From Kitasatospora sp. MAP5-34 (lineage in GTDB: Bacteria > Actinomycetota > Actinomycetes > Streptomycetales > Streptomycetaceae), in NCBI RefSeq assembly GCF_029894335.1, contig NZ_JARXZC010000002.1, positions 186,001 through 250,000 on the forward strand: a DNA stretch of 64,000 bases. The letters run 5' to 3'. Made by a program: the position numbers and the translations under genes. Every line of letters begins with the position of its first letter. Positions within the stretch are counted from its first letter, which is position 1. Positions 1 to 8,354 of this stretch are shown here, one piece after another. Under the pieces are notes generated by a model. That model did not search any database. It saw only the letters and a list, made by a program, of their open reading frames with translations, and was not told where the DNA came from.

Positions 1-491
1 ACGGGCCGGGCTGGGTCTGGGCGGCGGCCCCGATCGGCCTCGGCATACTGCCGGTGCTGGCCCTGCTGCTCGGCACCGGGTTGCTGCCGCTGAAGGGCAT
101 CTCGATCATCCCGGTGGCCGGCATCCTGATCGGCGGCGCGCTCAGCGCCACCTCGCTGGCGGGCCGCCGGGCGCTGGACGAGCTGCGCCAGCGGCGCGGC
201 GAGGTGGAGGCGGCGCTCGCGCTCGGCTTCGAGGACCGGGACGCCCGCCTGGAGATCTGCCGTACGGCCGCCGCGACCTCGCTGGTGCCCGCGCTGGACC
301 AGACCCGGACGGTGGGCCTGGTCACACTGCCCGGCGCCTTCGTCGGCATGCTGCTCGGCGGCGCCACGCCCGTCCAGGCCGGAGCCGTACAGCTGTTCGT
401 CCTGATCGCGCTGCTCGCGGTGGAGTCGGTCGCGATCGTGGTGGTGTTGGAGCTGGTCGGGCGGGGGAAGGTCACCACCGGAGTCCAGTAG
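1..491 (+). CDS. FetB-like ABC transporter permease, C-terminal part
   Basis: This is the 3' end of a membrane permease of the UPF0014/FetB (YbbM) family; the reading frame is open from base 3, so the N-terminus lies outside the window. Family members pair with a FetA-type ATPase and have been linked to metal (iron) export. The visible part has four hydrophobic segments and the family's central cytoplasmic stretch, a long acidic helix with ALALGFEDRDARLEICRTAA followed by a GLVTLPGAFVGMLLGG loop and a VQAGAVQ helix. The partner ATPase would be expected upstream and cannot be seen. The stop is followed closely by a riboswitch belonging to the next gene. The family call is good; the substrate is inferred. 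Confidence 0.8.
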   Translation, partial: GPGWVWAAAPIGLGILPVLALLLGTGLLPLKGISIIPVAGILIGGALSATSLAGRRALDELRQRRGEVEAALALGFEDRDARLEICRTAAATSLVPALDQTRTVGLVTLPGAFVGMLLGGATPVQAGAVQLFVLIALLAVESVAIVVVLELVGRGKVTTGVQ

Positions 492-502
492 GCTGGTGGA
501 CG

Positions 503-655
503 TTGAAGGGGAGTAGCCCTCCACCGGACCGTCGACATACTGGCCCATTCGTGGGCCCGGCGCCCGGGACACCCAGCGGTTGCGGGGTGTTGGCGAGACC
601 TTCGGCCGCAGTGCTGTGACCATGACCAGTGCTGTCGGGCCGAGGCGTCCCTGAC
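503..655 (+). promoter_or_regulatory. yybP-ykoY manganese riboswitch
   Basis: The leader of the next gene carries both conserved halves of the yybP-ykoY (Mn2+-sensing) aptamer: AAGGGGAGTAGC near 507-516 with GTCGACATACTGG at 531-543, and GGCGAGACCTTCGGCC near 592-607, with GC-rich stems between. Downstream (about 607-660) is GC-rich sequence that could form the expression platform. A TMEM165/GDT1-type exporter directly behind this riboswitch is a known pairing, and the motif on binding Mn2+ switches the exporter on. Exact boundaries are approximate. Confidence 0.9.
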
Positions 656-698
656 GGAGCACCGGCCCGGCAGCCCTACCTAGGGAATCCCACCACCG

Positions 699-1280
699 AT
701 GAGCCTGACCATTGCCGCTCTCACCTTCGGCGTCATCTTCCTGGCCGAACTGCCGGACAAGACCGCGCTGGCCAGCCTGGTGCTCGGCACCCGCTACCGG
801 GCGGGCTACGTCTTCGCCGGGATCGCCGCCGCCTTCGCCCTCCAGGTCGGGCTGGCCCTGGTCGCGGGCAGCCTGCTGGCGATGCTGCCGCACCGCTGGG
901 TGGAGGGCGTCACCGGCCTGCTCTTCCTGCTCGGCGCGGCGATGCTGCTCCGGCACAACGACGACGAGGAGGGCCACGCGGGGAAGGAGCCGTCCTCGGC
1001 CGGCTTCTGGCGGGTGGCCGGCGCGAGCTTCGTGGTCGTCGCGGTCGCCGAGTTCGGCGACCTCACCCAGATCATGACGGCCAACCTGGCGGCGAAGTAC
1101 GCCGACCCGCTCTCGGTCGGCCTGGGCGCCTGGCTGGCACTCTGCGCGGTGGGCGGGATCGCCATCGTGGGCGGGCAGAAGCTGCTGCAGTACGTGCCGA
1201 TGAAGGTGATCGTCAGGGTCGCCGCCGGGATCATGCTGCTGCTGGCGGCCTTCAGCCTGGTCGAGGCGATCGTGGGCTGA
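699..1280 (+). CDS. TMEM165/GDT1 (UPF0016) family manganese exporter
   Basis: A 193-residue integral membrane protein of the cation:proton antiporter family that includes MneA-like Mn2+ exporters. It has the typical two-fold repeat: three helices with the acidic signature ELPDKT near residues 17-22, a charged linker (DDEEGHAGKE, near 87-96), then three helices with the second signature EFGDLT near 120. The two acidic motifs are the expected ion-binding residues. Length fits the family. The preceding manganese riboswitch both regulates the gene and supports the substrate. It looks monocistronic; the next gene is convergent. Confidence 0.9.
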   Translation: MSLTIAALTFGVIFLAELPDKTALASLVLGTRYRAGYVFAGIAAAFALQVGLALVAGSLLAMLPHRWVEGVTGLLFLLGAAMLLRHNDDEEGHAGKEPSSAGFWRVAGASFVVVAVAEFGDLTQIMTANLAAKYADPLSVGLGAWLALCAVGGIAIVGGQKLLQYVPMKVIVRVAAGIMLLLAAFSLVEAIVG

Positions 1281-1302
1281 GAGCGCGACCCGGGCAGCTG
1301 AG

Positions 1303-2241
1303 TCAGCAGCCGGAGCGCTGCGCCAGGGCGGCCTGGGTGTTCGGGCCGGCCACACCGTCGGGGTCGCCCTGGACACCCTGCATGGACTGGAAGTAGCTGA
1401 CGGCCTGCTCGGTGTTGCTGCCGAAGCTCCCGTTGACCTTCACGTGCATCCAGCACAGCACCACGGCGAGCTTCTGCTGCAACGCCAGGACCTGGTCGCC
1501 GCTGTCGCCGTACTGCAGAACGCCCGGCGTCGCCACCGTCCCGGAGGATGTCGGGGTGTCGGTGCTCGGTGTGGCGCTGGGGGTGGTGGGGCTCGGGCTC
1601 GGGGAGGGGGACGCGGCCTGGGTCACCGGCGGGCTGCTCACGGCGGACGGCGTAGGGCTGGCGGTGGGCTTGTGGGTCGCCTTCGTACGGGACGGCGAGG
1701 GGCTCGGACTGTCCGACGCGGACGGCGAGGGGACGGCGCTGACGGAGGCGGCCGGGAGGGTCGCCTCCGAGGTACTGACCGCCAGCGGGACGGCGGCCGC
1801 ACTGCTGCCGTGGCCGCCGTCCGAGAACGGTGAGACGAGGAGGGCCAGGCCCGCCCCCACGGCTGCGATGCCCGCGCCCGCCGAGAGGATGACGGCCCGT
1901 CTGCGGCCCGGCGAGGACTGCCGCTGCCGCGCGCGCTGCTCGGCCCGGCCACCTGCGGCCGACTGCTGCTGCCCGTGCGCGGGTTGCTGGTACGCGGGTT
2001 GCTCGTACGGTGGTTGGATCGGCGTCGGCTCGTAATCCGGCACCTGCGGCATCATGGCGGTGGGGAAGTCGTCCGCCGGTACGGGCGGCAGCAGCGCGGC
2101 GGCGGGGACGTACGGCCGCACCAGCTCCGGGCCGTCCAACTGCGGCAGGACTGCCGTCTCCTCGAAGTCCGGGTGCTGGTGGCAGGCGCAGCCGGCGGGG
2201 GTCGGTACGGCTCCACAGACGGGGCAGTGCTGTCCCGGCAT
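1303..2241 (-). CDS. Membrane-anchored peptidoglycan-binding protein with N-terminal zinc-ribbon-like motif
   Basis: A 312-residue protein that begins with a Cys/His-rich segment (CPVCG at 6-10, then CACHQH near 18-23) resembling half of a zinc ribbon. A Pro/Tyr/Gln-rich low-complexity stretch follows, then one membrane helix (AVILSAGAGIAAVGAGLALL, near residue 115). Outside is a long Ser/Pro/Thr linker of a wall-spanning type, and at the C-terminus a PG_binding_1-type domain (LQYGDSGDQVLALQQKL to the end). The topology implies a cytoplasmic N-terminus and extracellular wall-binding end. Function is unknown; a structural or sensing role at the wall is inference. It converges with the exporter upstream and diverges from the MFS gene. 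Confidence 0.8.
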   Translation of the reverse strand: MPGQHCPVCGAVPTPAGCACHQHPDFEETAVLPQLDGPELVRPYVPAAALLPPVPADDFPTAMMPQVPDYEPTPIQPPYEQPAYQQPAHGQQQSAAGGRAEQRARQRQSSPGRRRAVILSAGAGIAAVGAGLALLVSPFSDGGHGSSAAAVPLAVSTSEATLPAASVSAVPSPSASDSPSPSPSRTKATHKPTASPTPSAVSSPPVTQAASPSPSPSPTTPSATPSTDTPTSSGTVATPGVLQYGDSGDQVLALQQKLAVVLCWMHVKVNGSFGSNTEQAVSYFQSMQGVQGDPDGVAGPNTQAALAQRSGC

Positions 2242-2411
2242 GGGCCGGTCCTCCTCGGTTCGGGTGGCGGACGCGCCTGATTATGCAGCAGCTTCCGGTG
2301 GGTGGACAGGGAGAGTCGTCCGCTCTGGAGCGGGATTGTGATGGTTGCGGGCGATATCGAATCCGCCGGCGATTCGCGGTGGCCGGGCCTGCGGATGGAG
2401 CAATCAACCGC

Positions 2412-2457
2412 CTTATAGTCGGACAATCCTGACATCATGGTGAAGTTGGCTGACCAT
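2412..2457 (+). promoter_or_regulatory. Putative promoter -10 and inverted repeat before the MFS-MarR gene
   Basis: TATAGT at 2414-2419 resembles a -10 element. Just downstream is an inverted repeat, ATGGT (2437-2441) - 11 nt - ACCAT (2453-2457), placed where a repressor would block transcription. No convincing -35 is seen, so this is a suggestion only. Confidence 0.35.
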
Positions 2458-2504
2458 CAGCCGAGCCGCCCGGTCCCGCCGGGCCACATCACCGAGGAGC
2501 TGGC

Positions 2505-4595
2505 ATGGCGGACCCGGCGGCCGAGCCCGAGCGCAGCACAGCAGGGGCCGCTGTTCCGTCGGCGGGGCCTCCGGCCGTGCCGGTCCACAACCTCTGGGTC
2601 CCGATCAGCGCGTTGCTGCTGGCGATGCTGCTCGCCGCGCTCGACCAGACCATCGTCTCCACCGCGCTGCCGACCATCGTCAGCGACCTGGGCGGCCTGG
2701 AACACCTCTCGTGGGTGGTCACCGCCTACCTGCTCGCCTCCACGGCGGCCACCCCGCTCTGGGGCAAGCTCGGCGACATGTACGGCCGCAAGCGGTTCTT
2801 CCAGGCCTCCATCGTGATCTTCCTGGCCGGCTCCGCGCTCTGCGGAATCGCCCAGAACATGGGCGAGTTGATCGGCTTCCGGGCCATGCAGGGCCTGGGC
2901 GGCGGCGGCCTGATGGTGCTCTCGCAGGCGATCGTCGGCGACTTGGTGCCGCCCCGCGACCGTGGCAAGTACCAGGGCCTGTTCGGCGCCGTCTTCGGCG
3001 TCACCAGTGTGCTCGGGCCGCTGCTCGGCGGCCTCTTCGTCGACAACCTGACCTGGCGCTGGGTCTTCTACATCAACCTGCCGATCGGCGTGGTCGCCCT
3101 GGTGGTCATCGCCGCCGTGCTGCACGTCGGAGAGACCAAGCGGCACCACACGATCGACTACCTGGGCACCTTCCTGATCGCCGCCGTGGCCACCTGCCTG
3201 GTGCTGATGACCTCCCTCGGCGGCACCACCTGGGCCTGGAGCTCCTGGCAGGTCATCGGCCTCGGCGTCCTCGGGCTCGTCCTGCTGGTCGCCTTCATCG
3301 AGGTCGAGCGGCAGGCGGCCGAACCCGTGCTCCCGCTACGGCTGTTCCGCGACCGTACGTTCAGCCTGGTCGCGGTGATCTCGTTCGTGGTCGGCTTCGC
3401 GATGTTCGGCGCGCTGACCTACCTGCCGACCTTCCTGCAGGTCGTCAAGCAGGTCTCGCCCACCATGTCCGGCATCCACATGCTGCCGATGGTGCTCGGC
3501 ATGCTGCTCACCTCGATCGGCTCCGGCCAGATCGTCGCCCGCACCGGGCACTACCGGATCTTCCCGATCGTGGGCACCGCCGTCACCAGTGTCGGGTTGC
3601 TGCTGCTCTCCCGGCTCACCGAGCACACCAGCACCACCGTGATGAGCCTCTACTTCCTGGTCTTCGGCCTGGGCCTAGGCCTGGTGATGCAGGTCCTGGT
3701 GCTCATCGTGCAGAACTCCGTCGGCTACGAGGACCTGGGTGTGGCCACCGCCGGGGTGACCTTCTTCCGCTCGATCGGCGCGTCCTTCGGCGTCTCCATC
3801 TTCGGCAGCATCTTCGCCAGCGGCCTCAACAGACGTCTGACGGACGCCCTCCGGGGCCTCCCGCTCCCGGCCGGCTTCCGCCCGGCGGCCGTCACCGCCG
3901 ACCCGCGCCTCATCGCCGCGCTGCCGCCCGCCGTGCGGAACGGGATCTACCACGCGTACTCGGAGTCGATCACCAGGGTCTTCCTCTACGCCGTGCCGGT
4001 CGCGCTCGTCGCGTTCGTGCTCTCCTTCTTCATCCAGCAGCGGGAGCTCCGCTCCACCGTCACCGCGCCCGACCTCAGCGAGTCCATCGGGCTCAACCCC
4101 GTCGAACGGTCCTCGCTGGACGAGATCGCCCGCTCGCTGTCCGTCCTGAGCACCCGGGACGCCCGCCGGGACCTCTTCCGCCGGATCACCGCCGAGGCCG
4201 GACTCGACCTCAAGCCGGCCTCCAGCTGGCTGGTGCTCCAGATGCACCGGCACGGCCACGCCGAGCCGGCCGAGCTGGCGGAACGCAGGATCATCCCGGT
4301 GAGCGTGATCGAGGAAGCCGCCCGGGAGGTGGAGAGCCGGGGCCTCGCCGTACGGAACGGACTGCCCATGCACCTCACCGAGACCGGGACGGAGGTGGCC
4401 CTCAAGCTCGTCGCCGCCCGCCGGACCCAGCTCGGCAAACTCCTCGGCGACTACGACGAGCAGCAGTTCAGCGACCTCGCCGAGCTGCTCAACCGCCTCA
4501 GCGCGACCCTCTGCGGCGACGAGCGGGACCGACCCGACCGCACCGACCGCCTCGAGCCGCAGCACGTCCCGCACAGCGAGGGCCGCTCGTTCTGA
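2505..4595 (+). CDS. DHA2-type MFS drug transporter fused to a C-terminal MarR-like domain
   Basis: A 696-residue protein starting at ATG 2505 behind GAGGAG. Residues about 25-525 form a 14-helix DHA2 (EmrB/QacA) proton-coupled exporter, with LDQTIVSTALPTI in helix 1, GKLGDMYGRKR in the 2-3 loop and the antiporter motif region GVTSVLGPLLGGLF in helix 5. The C-terminal roughly 160 residues are soluble and alpha-helical with charged segments (ERSSLDEIARSLSVLS, then a winged-helix-like run ending YDEQQFSDLAELLNRL), matching the layout of MarR-family winged-helix domains including the typical last helix. The pump probably exports hydrophobic compounds across the cell membrane. The fused domain might sense substrate or dimerise; whether it binds DNA is unknown. 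Confidence 0.85.
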   Translation: MADPAAEPERSTAGAAVPSAGPPAVPVHNLWVPISALLLAMLLAALDQTIVSTALPTIVSDLGGLEHLSWVVTAYLLASTAATPLWGKLGDMYGRKRFFQASIVIFLAGSALCGIAQNMGELIGFRAMQGLGGGGLMVLSQAIVGDLVPPRDRGKYQGLFGAVFGVTSVLGPLLGGLFVDNLTWRWVFYINLPIGVVALVVIAAVLHVGETKRHHTIDYLGTFLIAAVATCLVLMTSLGGTTWAWSSWQVIGLGVLGLVLLVAFIEVERQAAEPVLPLRLFRDRTFSLVAVISFVVGFAMFGALTYLPTFLQVVKQVSPTMSGIHMLPMVLGMLLTSIGSGQIVARTGHYRIFPIVGTAVTSVGLLLLSRLTEHTSTTVMSLYFLVFGLGLGLVMQVLVLIVQNSVGYEDLGVATAGVTFFRSIGASFGVSIFGSIFASGLNRRLTDALRGLPLPAGFRPAAVTADPRLIAALPPAVRNGIYHAYSESITRVFLYAVPVALVAFVLSFFIQQRELRSTVTAPDLSESIGLNPVERSSLDEIARSLSVLSTRDARRDLFRRITAEAGLDLKPASSWLVLQMHRHGHAEPAELAERRIIPVSVIEEAAREVESRGLAVRNGLPMHLTETGTEVALKLVAARRTQLGKLLGDYDEQQFSDLAELLNRLSATLCGDERDRPDRTDRLEPQHVPHSEGRSF

Positions 4596-4659
4596 GCAGC
4601 CTCCGGGTTCAGTCCCGGGTGCTGTCCCCGGTTCCTGCACCCCACGGTGCCTCCGGTCA

Positions 4660-5448
4660 TCAGGCGGCCGGTGGTGACCAGACGTACGGCGTCGTGGTGG
4701 TGACGGCCCGGAGGCCGAGGCGCTGGAGGATCGGCGAGCTGTCGTCGGAGGCGTCCACGTGCAGGTACTTGTAGCCACGCTCGGCCGCGAGCTGGGCGCG
4801 GCGGGCCACCAGGGCGCGGTAGATGCCACGCCCGCGCCACTCGCTCAGGGTCGAGCCACCCCAGAGCCCGGCGAAGTCGACGCCGTTGCGCAGCATCAGC
4901 CAGGCGGCCGAGACCACCTCGCCGTCCGCCTCGGCGACCAGGACCACGATGCCGTCCGGCTCCGCGGTGGTCCGGTGGACCAGGAAGTCGCCGAGGAAGC
5001 TCATGTCGCGGCCCCAGACAGCGGTCTCCATCGCGCCGATCCGGTGCAGGTCAGCGGGATCGGCGGTCTGGCGGAGCGTCACGCCTGCGGGGAGTACCGG
5101 GTCGGTGGCCAGGTCGGCGGTGTGGCCGACGATGACGGTCTCGCGCCCTTCGGGGACGAACCCGGCGGCAACGAGACGGTCGGTCAGGTCGGCGGGCTCG
5201 TCGTGACCTCGGGTCTTCCACTCGACTGACTCGCCACGGGCGGCGAAGTGGTCGCGCTGCCGGGCGATCAGCGCGTCGAGCTCGTCGCCGCGCACGCCGA
5301 GGTCGCGCGGCGCGGTGAGGAAGCCCTGGTGCCCGCCGGTGACGCGGAGCAGCCGGCCGTCGTACTCGTGGACTGTCCCGGGCCCGGGCTCGCCGGCGCC
5401 ACGGAGCTGGTCGTCGTAGGCGGCGAGGAGTTGATCAGTATCTGTCAC
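4660..5448 (-). CDS. GNAT family N-acetyltransferase
   Basis: A 262-residue protein whose C-terminal half (about 125-260) is a GNAT domain: a beta strand IVVLVAEADGEVVSAAWLML, then the acetyl-CoA pyrophosphate loop in the form STLSEWRGRGIYRALVARRA, then YKYLHVDASDDSSPILQRLG. The N-terminal half is less conserved and may set substrate specificity. It would transfer an acetyl group from acetyl-CoA to an unknown amine. The start is GTG 5448, with weak ribosome-site support. It is divergent from the small monooxygenase gene and convergent with the MFS gene. Confidence 0.85.
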   Translation of the reverse strand: MTDTDQLLAAYDDQLRGAGEPGPGTVHEYDGRLLRVTGGHQGFLTAPRDLGVRGDELDALIARQRDHFAARGESVEWKTRGHDEPADLTDRLVAAGFVPEGRETVIVGHTADLATDPVLPAGVTLRQTADPADLHRIGAMETAVWGRDMSFLGDFLVHRTTAEPDGIVVLVAEADGEVVSAAWLMLRNGVDFAGLWGGSTLSEWRGRGIYRALVARRAQLAAERGYKYLHVDASDDSSPILQRLGLRAVTTTTPYVWSPPAA

Positions 5449-5606
5449 CCGGGAGGCTTTACGCAGCTGGTCAACGGGTTTTCGTCCGGCGGGGTGGTGC
5501 GCTGCTGCTCGCCGTCGACCCCGGAGCGGCTCGGAGTTCGTACGCTATGCCGTGGGCGATGCCTTCGGGGGATCGCCGGCTGGGCCGAGATCATGAGAGG
5601 TGTCCT

Positions 5607-5942
5607 ATGGGTAGTGTCGTAAAGATCAACGTGCTGACCGTGCCGACCGAGATGCGGGAGAGCCTGGAGCAGCGTTTCGCCGCGCGGGCCGGGGCGGTGG
5701 AGAGTTCCGACGGCTTCGAGTGGTTCGAGCTGCTGCGCCCGGTGGAGGGGACCGAGCAGTACCTGGTCTACACCCGCTGGGCGAGCGAGGAGCACTTCAA
5801 GGCCTGGATGGAGGGCCCGATGCAGGCAGCCCACCGCCAGGGCCCGCCGCCCGCCGAGGGCGAGGCGCCGCAGCGTCCGGCCGCCTCCGGTTCCACCCTG
5901 TGGTCCTTCGAGGTCGTCCAGTCGACCGGGCCGAAGGCCTGA
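5607..5942 (+). CDS. Antibiotic biosynthesis monooxygenase (ABM)-fold protein
   Basis: A 111-residue protein with the ferredoxin-like ABM fold: KINVLTVPTEMRESLEQRFA at the start, then WFELLRPVEGTEQYLVYTRWASEEHFKAWMEG, the usual strand and W-x-S-x-E-x-F-x-x-W helix pattern. Family members include small quinone-forming monooxygenases and heme-degrading HmoA/MhuD-like enzymes. A longer reading frame begins at 5547, but ATG 5607 has GAGAGG at 5595-5600 and starts exactly at the domain, so it was chosen. The substrate cannot be told from sequence. It stands alone, divergent from the GNAT gene. Confidence 0.8.
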   Translation: MGSVVKINVLTVPTEMRESLEQRFAARAGAVESSDGFEWFELLRPVEGTEQYLVYTRWASEEHFKAWMEGPMQAAHRQGPPPAEGEAPQRPAASGSTLWSFEVVQSTGPKA

Positions 5943-6198
5943 CGTTCCGTGCGTGCGGCGGGGCGCCCTCCGGGGAGCCCCGCCGTCGGGGGCGTCCTGC
6001 GGGAGGAGGACGATCCTGGCCAAGCCCTGGTGGTCGACCGGTACTTGTCACCGGCCGTCGGCGGTGGGCCGGTACGTGATCCAGTCCAATCGTTCGCTGT
6101 GCTTCACCTCGCCGCCACGTTGCTACTGGACAGCAGACACGTGGCCGTCGCACAGTCTCCGGGCTGGAGTTGGACAGACAAATCCTCGGAGGCCTCCC

Positions 6199-8268
6199 GT
6201 GACGCCCGTCACTCGTCGTACCTTCCTCGGCTCCGCCGCCGCCCTCGGCGCAGCCCTCGGCCTGCAGACCCTGCCCGGCGCAGCGCCGCGTGCGGCCGCT
6301 GCGACCAGCACGGGGACGATCGCCGACGTCAAGCACGTCGTGGTGCTCATGCAGGAGAACCGCAGCTTCGACCACTACTTCGGCACGATGAAGGGGGTGC
6401 GTGGCTTCGGCGACAAGGCCACCATCCAACTCGGGGGCGGCAACAGCGTCTTCAACCAGCCCGACGGCAGCGGTCGGCAGTACCCGTGGCAGCTCAGCGC
6501 CACCAACACCTGGTGGTGGGGTTCGAGCAAGGAACTGCTGGCACAGTGCGACGGGTCGCTCGACCACTCCTGGTCCACGCAGCACGGGGCGTGGAACAAC
6601 GGGAAGATGGACTCCTGGATCTCCGCCAAGGGTTCGAACCGGACCATGGGCTTCATGAACCGGTCGGACATCCCGTTCCACTACGCGCTGGCCGACAACT
6701 ACACCATCTGCGACGCGTACCACTGCTCGATACTCTCGGCCACCGGCCCCAACCGCACCTACCTGTGGTCCGGCACGATCGACCCGTCGGCCACCGCAGG
6801 CGGTCCGGCCTACGACGGCGGCTCCGAGTCGGGCCTGCACTGGCAGACCTACGCCGAGTCCCTCGAGAACGCCGGCGTGAGCTGGAAGGTCTACCAGAAC
6901 GCCTCCGACAACTTCGGCGACAACGCCCTCGCGTACTTCAACCAGTTCACGGGTGCGCCGAGTTCGAGCCCGCTCGCGCAGCGCGGCATGGGATCGGTGC
7001 GCAGCACCGGCTCGACGCCGGACGACATCGCGGCCGCGATCCGGGCCGACGCGGTCGCGGGCACGCTGCCGCAGGTCTCCTGGGTCGTCGCCAACCAGCT
7101 GTACTCCGAGCACCCGGACGGCCCGCCGGAGAACGGCGCGCACTTCGTCAACCTCGTCATCCAGGCCCTGGCGGCGGACCCGGCCACCTTCGACTCCACC
7201 GTCCTGTTCCTCAACTACGACGAGAACGACGGCTTCTTCGACCACGTGCCGCCGCCCGTCGCACCCGCCGGGACCGCTGGCGAGTTCTACTCCGGCACCA
7301 ACATCGGCCTCGGCTTCCGGGTGCCCATGATCATCGCCTCCCCGTGGACCCGTGGCGGGTACGTCGACTCGCAGGTCTACGACCACACCAGCGTGATCCG
7401 CTTCCTGGAGACCTGGACCGCTGCCCTGGGCACCCCCGCCACCTGCGCCAACATCAGCACTTGGCGGCGCCAGGTCTGCGGCGACCTCACCGGAGCCTTC
7501 GACTTCACCAACCCCGTGTACGGGCTGCCCGCGCTCCCCGCCACCAACGACACCATCAGCCAGGCCACCGCCAACACCCAGATCAACCCGAGCCCCGGCA
7601 CCAACTCCCTGCCCGTCCAGGAAGCCGGCACCAAGCCCGCCCGCGCGCTGCCGTACCAGCCCAACGCCTGGGTGGACCGGATCGAGTACGACGCCAACAA
7701 CCAGATCCTGCTCTGGGTCGACCTGGCCAACCAGGGCCCGCAGGCCACTGCTTACGCGCACTACTCGATCTACGCCAACGCCTACCGCAGCGGCGGGCCC
7801 TGGCAGTACACCGTCGCGCCCTACAACGCCTCGACCGGCGTCGACGGCAGCACCAGCGACTACTTCAACATCGGCGCCAACTTCGGCGACGGGCAGTACG
7901 ACCTCACCGTCGTCGGCCCCAACCGCTTCCTGCGGCGCATCGCCGGGAACGCGACCACCGCCGGAAAGACCGCCGAGGCCTCGACGTACTACGCGCCGTC
8001 ACCGGAGGACGGCTCGGAGGCGCTCTGGTTCAAGCTGACCAACACCGGTACCAGCACCGTCACTTTCACCATTACCTCGACCAACTACCGTACCGACGAC
8101 CCGTGGACGTACCAGGTCGCCGCCGGGGCGACCGCCACGCCCTACTTCGACGCGGTCACCAACAGCCACGGCTGGTACGACTTCACCGTCACCGTCAGTG
8201 GCGACCCCAGCTGGAGCCGCCGCGCCACCGGGCACATCGAGACGGGAGCCGAGAGCATCAGCGGCTGA
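6199..8268 (+). CDS. Tat-secreted phosphocholine-specific phospholipase C
   Basis: A 689-residue secreted enzyme of the PlcN/acid-phosphatase-like phosphoesterase family. GTG 6199 with GGAGG at 6188-6192 gives a Tat signal (TRRTFLGSAAALGAALGLQT) cut near APRAAAA. The catalytic domain shows VKHVVVLMQENRSFDHYFGT near 43-62, the NYDENDGFFDHVPPP metal-site motif near 340 and RVPMIIASPW near 375. Two DUF756-type beta domains follow (about 490-690). It cleaves phosphatidylcholine or related lipids outside the cell, releasing phosphocholine, so it may serve phosphate scavenging. The reading frame is open further upstream to 5953, but that stretch lacks a ribosome site and would bury the signal peptide. 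The 5943-6198 gap holds the promoter region. Confidence 0.93.
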   Translation: MTPVTRRTFLGSAAALGAALGLQTLPGAAPRAAAATSTGTIADVKHVVVLMQENRSFDHYFGTMKGVRGFGDKATIQLGGGNSVFNQPDGSGRQYPWQLSATNTWWWGSSKELLAQCDGSLDHSWSTQHGAWNNGKMDSWISAKGSNRTMGFMNRSDIPFHYALADNYTICDAYHCSILSATGPNRTYLWSGTIDPSATAGGPAYDGGSESGLHWQTYAESLENAGVSWKVYQNASDNFGDNALAYFNQFTGAPSSSPLAQRGMGSVRSTGSTPDDIAAAIRADAVAGTLPQVSWVVANQLYSEHPDGPPENGAHFVNLVIQALAADPATFDSTVLFLNYDENDGFFDHVPPPVAPAGTAGEFYSGTNIGLGFRVPMIIASPWTRGGYVDSQVYDHTSVIRFLETWTAALGTPATCANISTWRRQVCGDLTGAFDFTNPVYGLPALPATNDTISQATANTQINPSPGTNSLPVQEAGTKPARALPYQPNAWVDRIEYDANNQILLWVDLANQGPQATAYAHYSIYANAYRSGGPWQYTVAPYNASTGVDGSTSDYFNIGANFGDGQYDLTVVGPNRFLRRIAGNATTAGKTAEASTYYAPSPEDGSEALWFKLTNTGTSTVTFTITSTNYRTDDPWTYQVAAGATATPYFDAVTNSHGWYDFTVTVSGDPSWSRRATGHIETGAESISG

Positions 8269-8292
8269 CGCTCCCGCTCACCCGCACGCGGG

Positions 8293-8336
8293 CCCGGCGG
8301 AGGTCGTCACCTGTGAAGGTGGCGACCTCCGCCGGG
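8293..8336. terminator. Bidirectional stem-loop terminator
   Basis: A 19-bp stem (8293-8311 with 8318-8336, one G-T mismatch) and a 6-nt loop lie between the convergent phospholipase and proline iminopeptidase genes. There is no clear T run, as usual in Streptomyces. Confidence 0.8.
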
Positions 8337-8354
8337 AAGCGGCTTCGGAGCCGG

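Noticed and set aside
6092..6108. Possible PhoP box before the phospholipase C (GTTCGCT and CTTCACC)
   Set aside because: The half-sites are 10 bp apart, not 11, and each differs from GTTCACC.
5797..7761. 654-residue open frame antisense to the phospholipase gene
   Set aside because: It is a GC-bias shadow: low-complexity Gly/Val/Arg composition, no domain, fully antisense to a clear Tat-exported enzyme.
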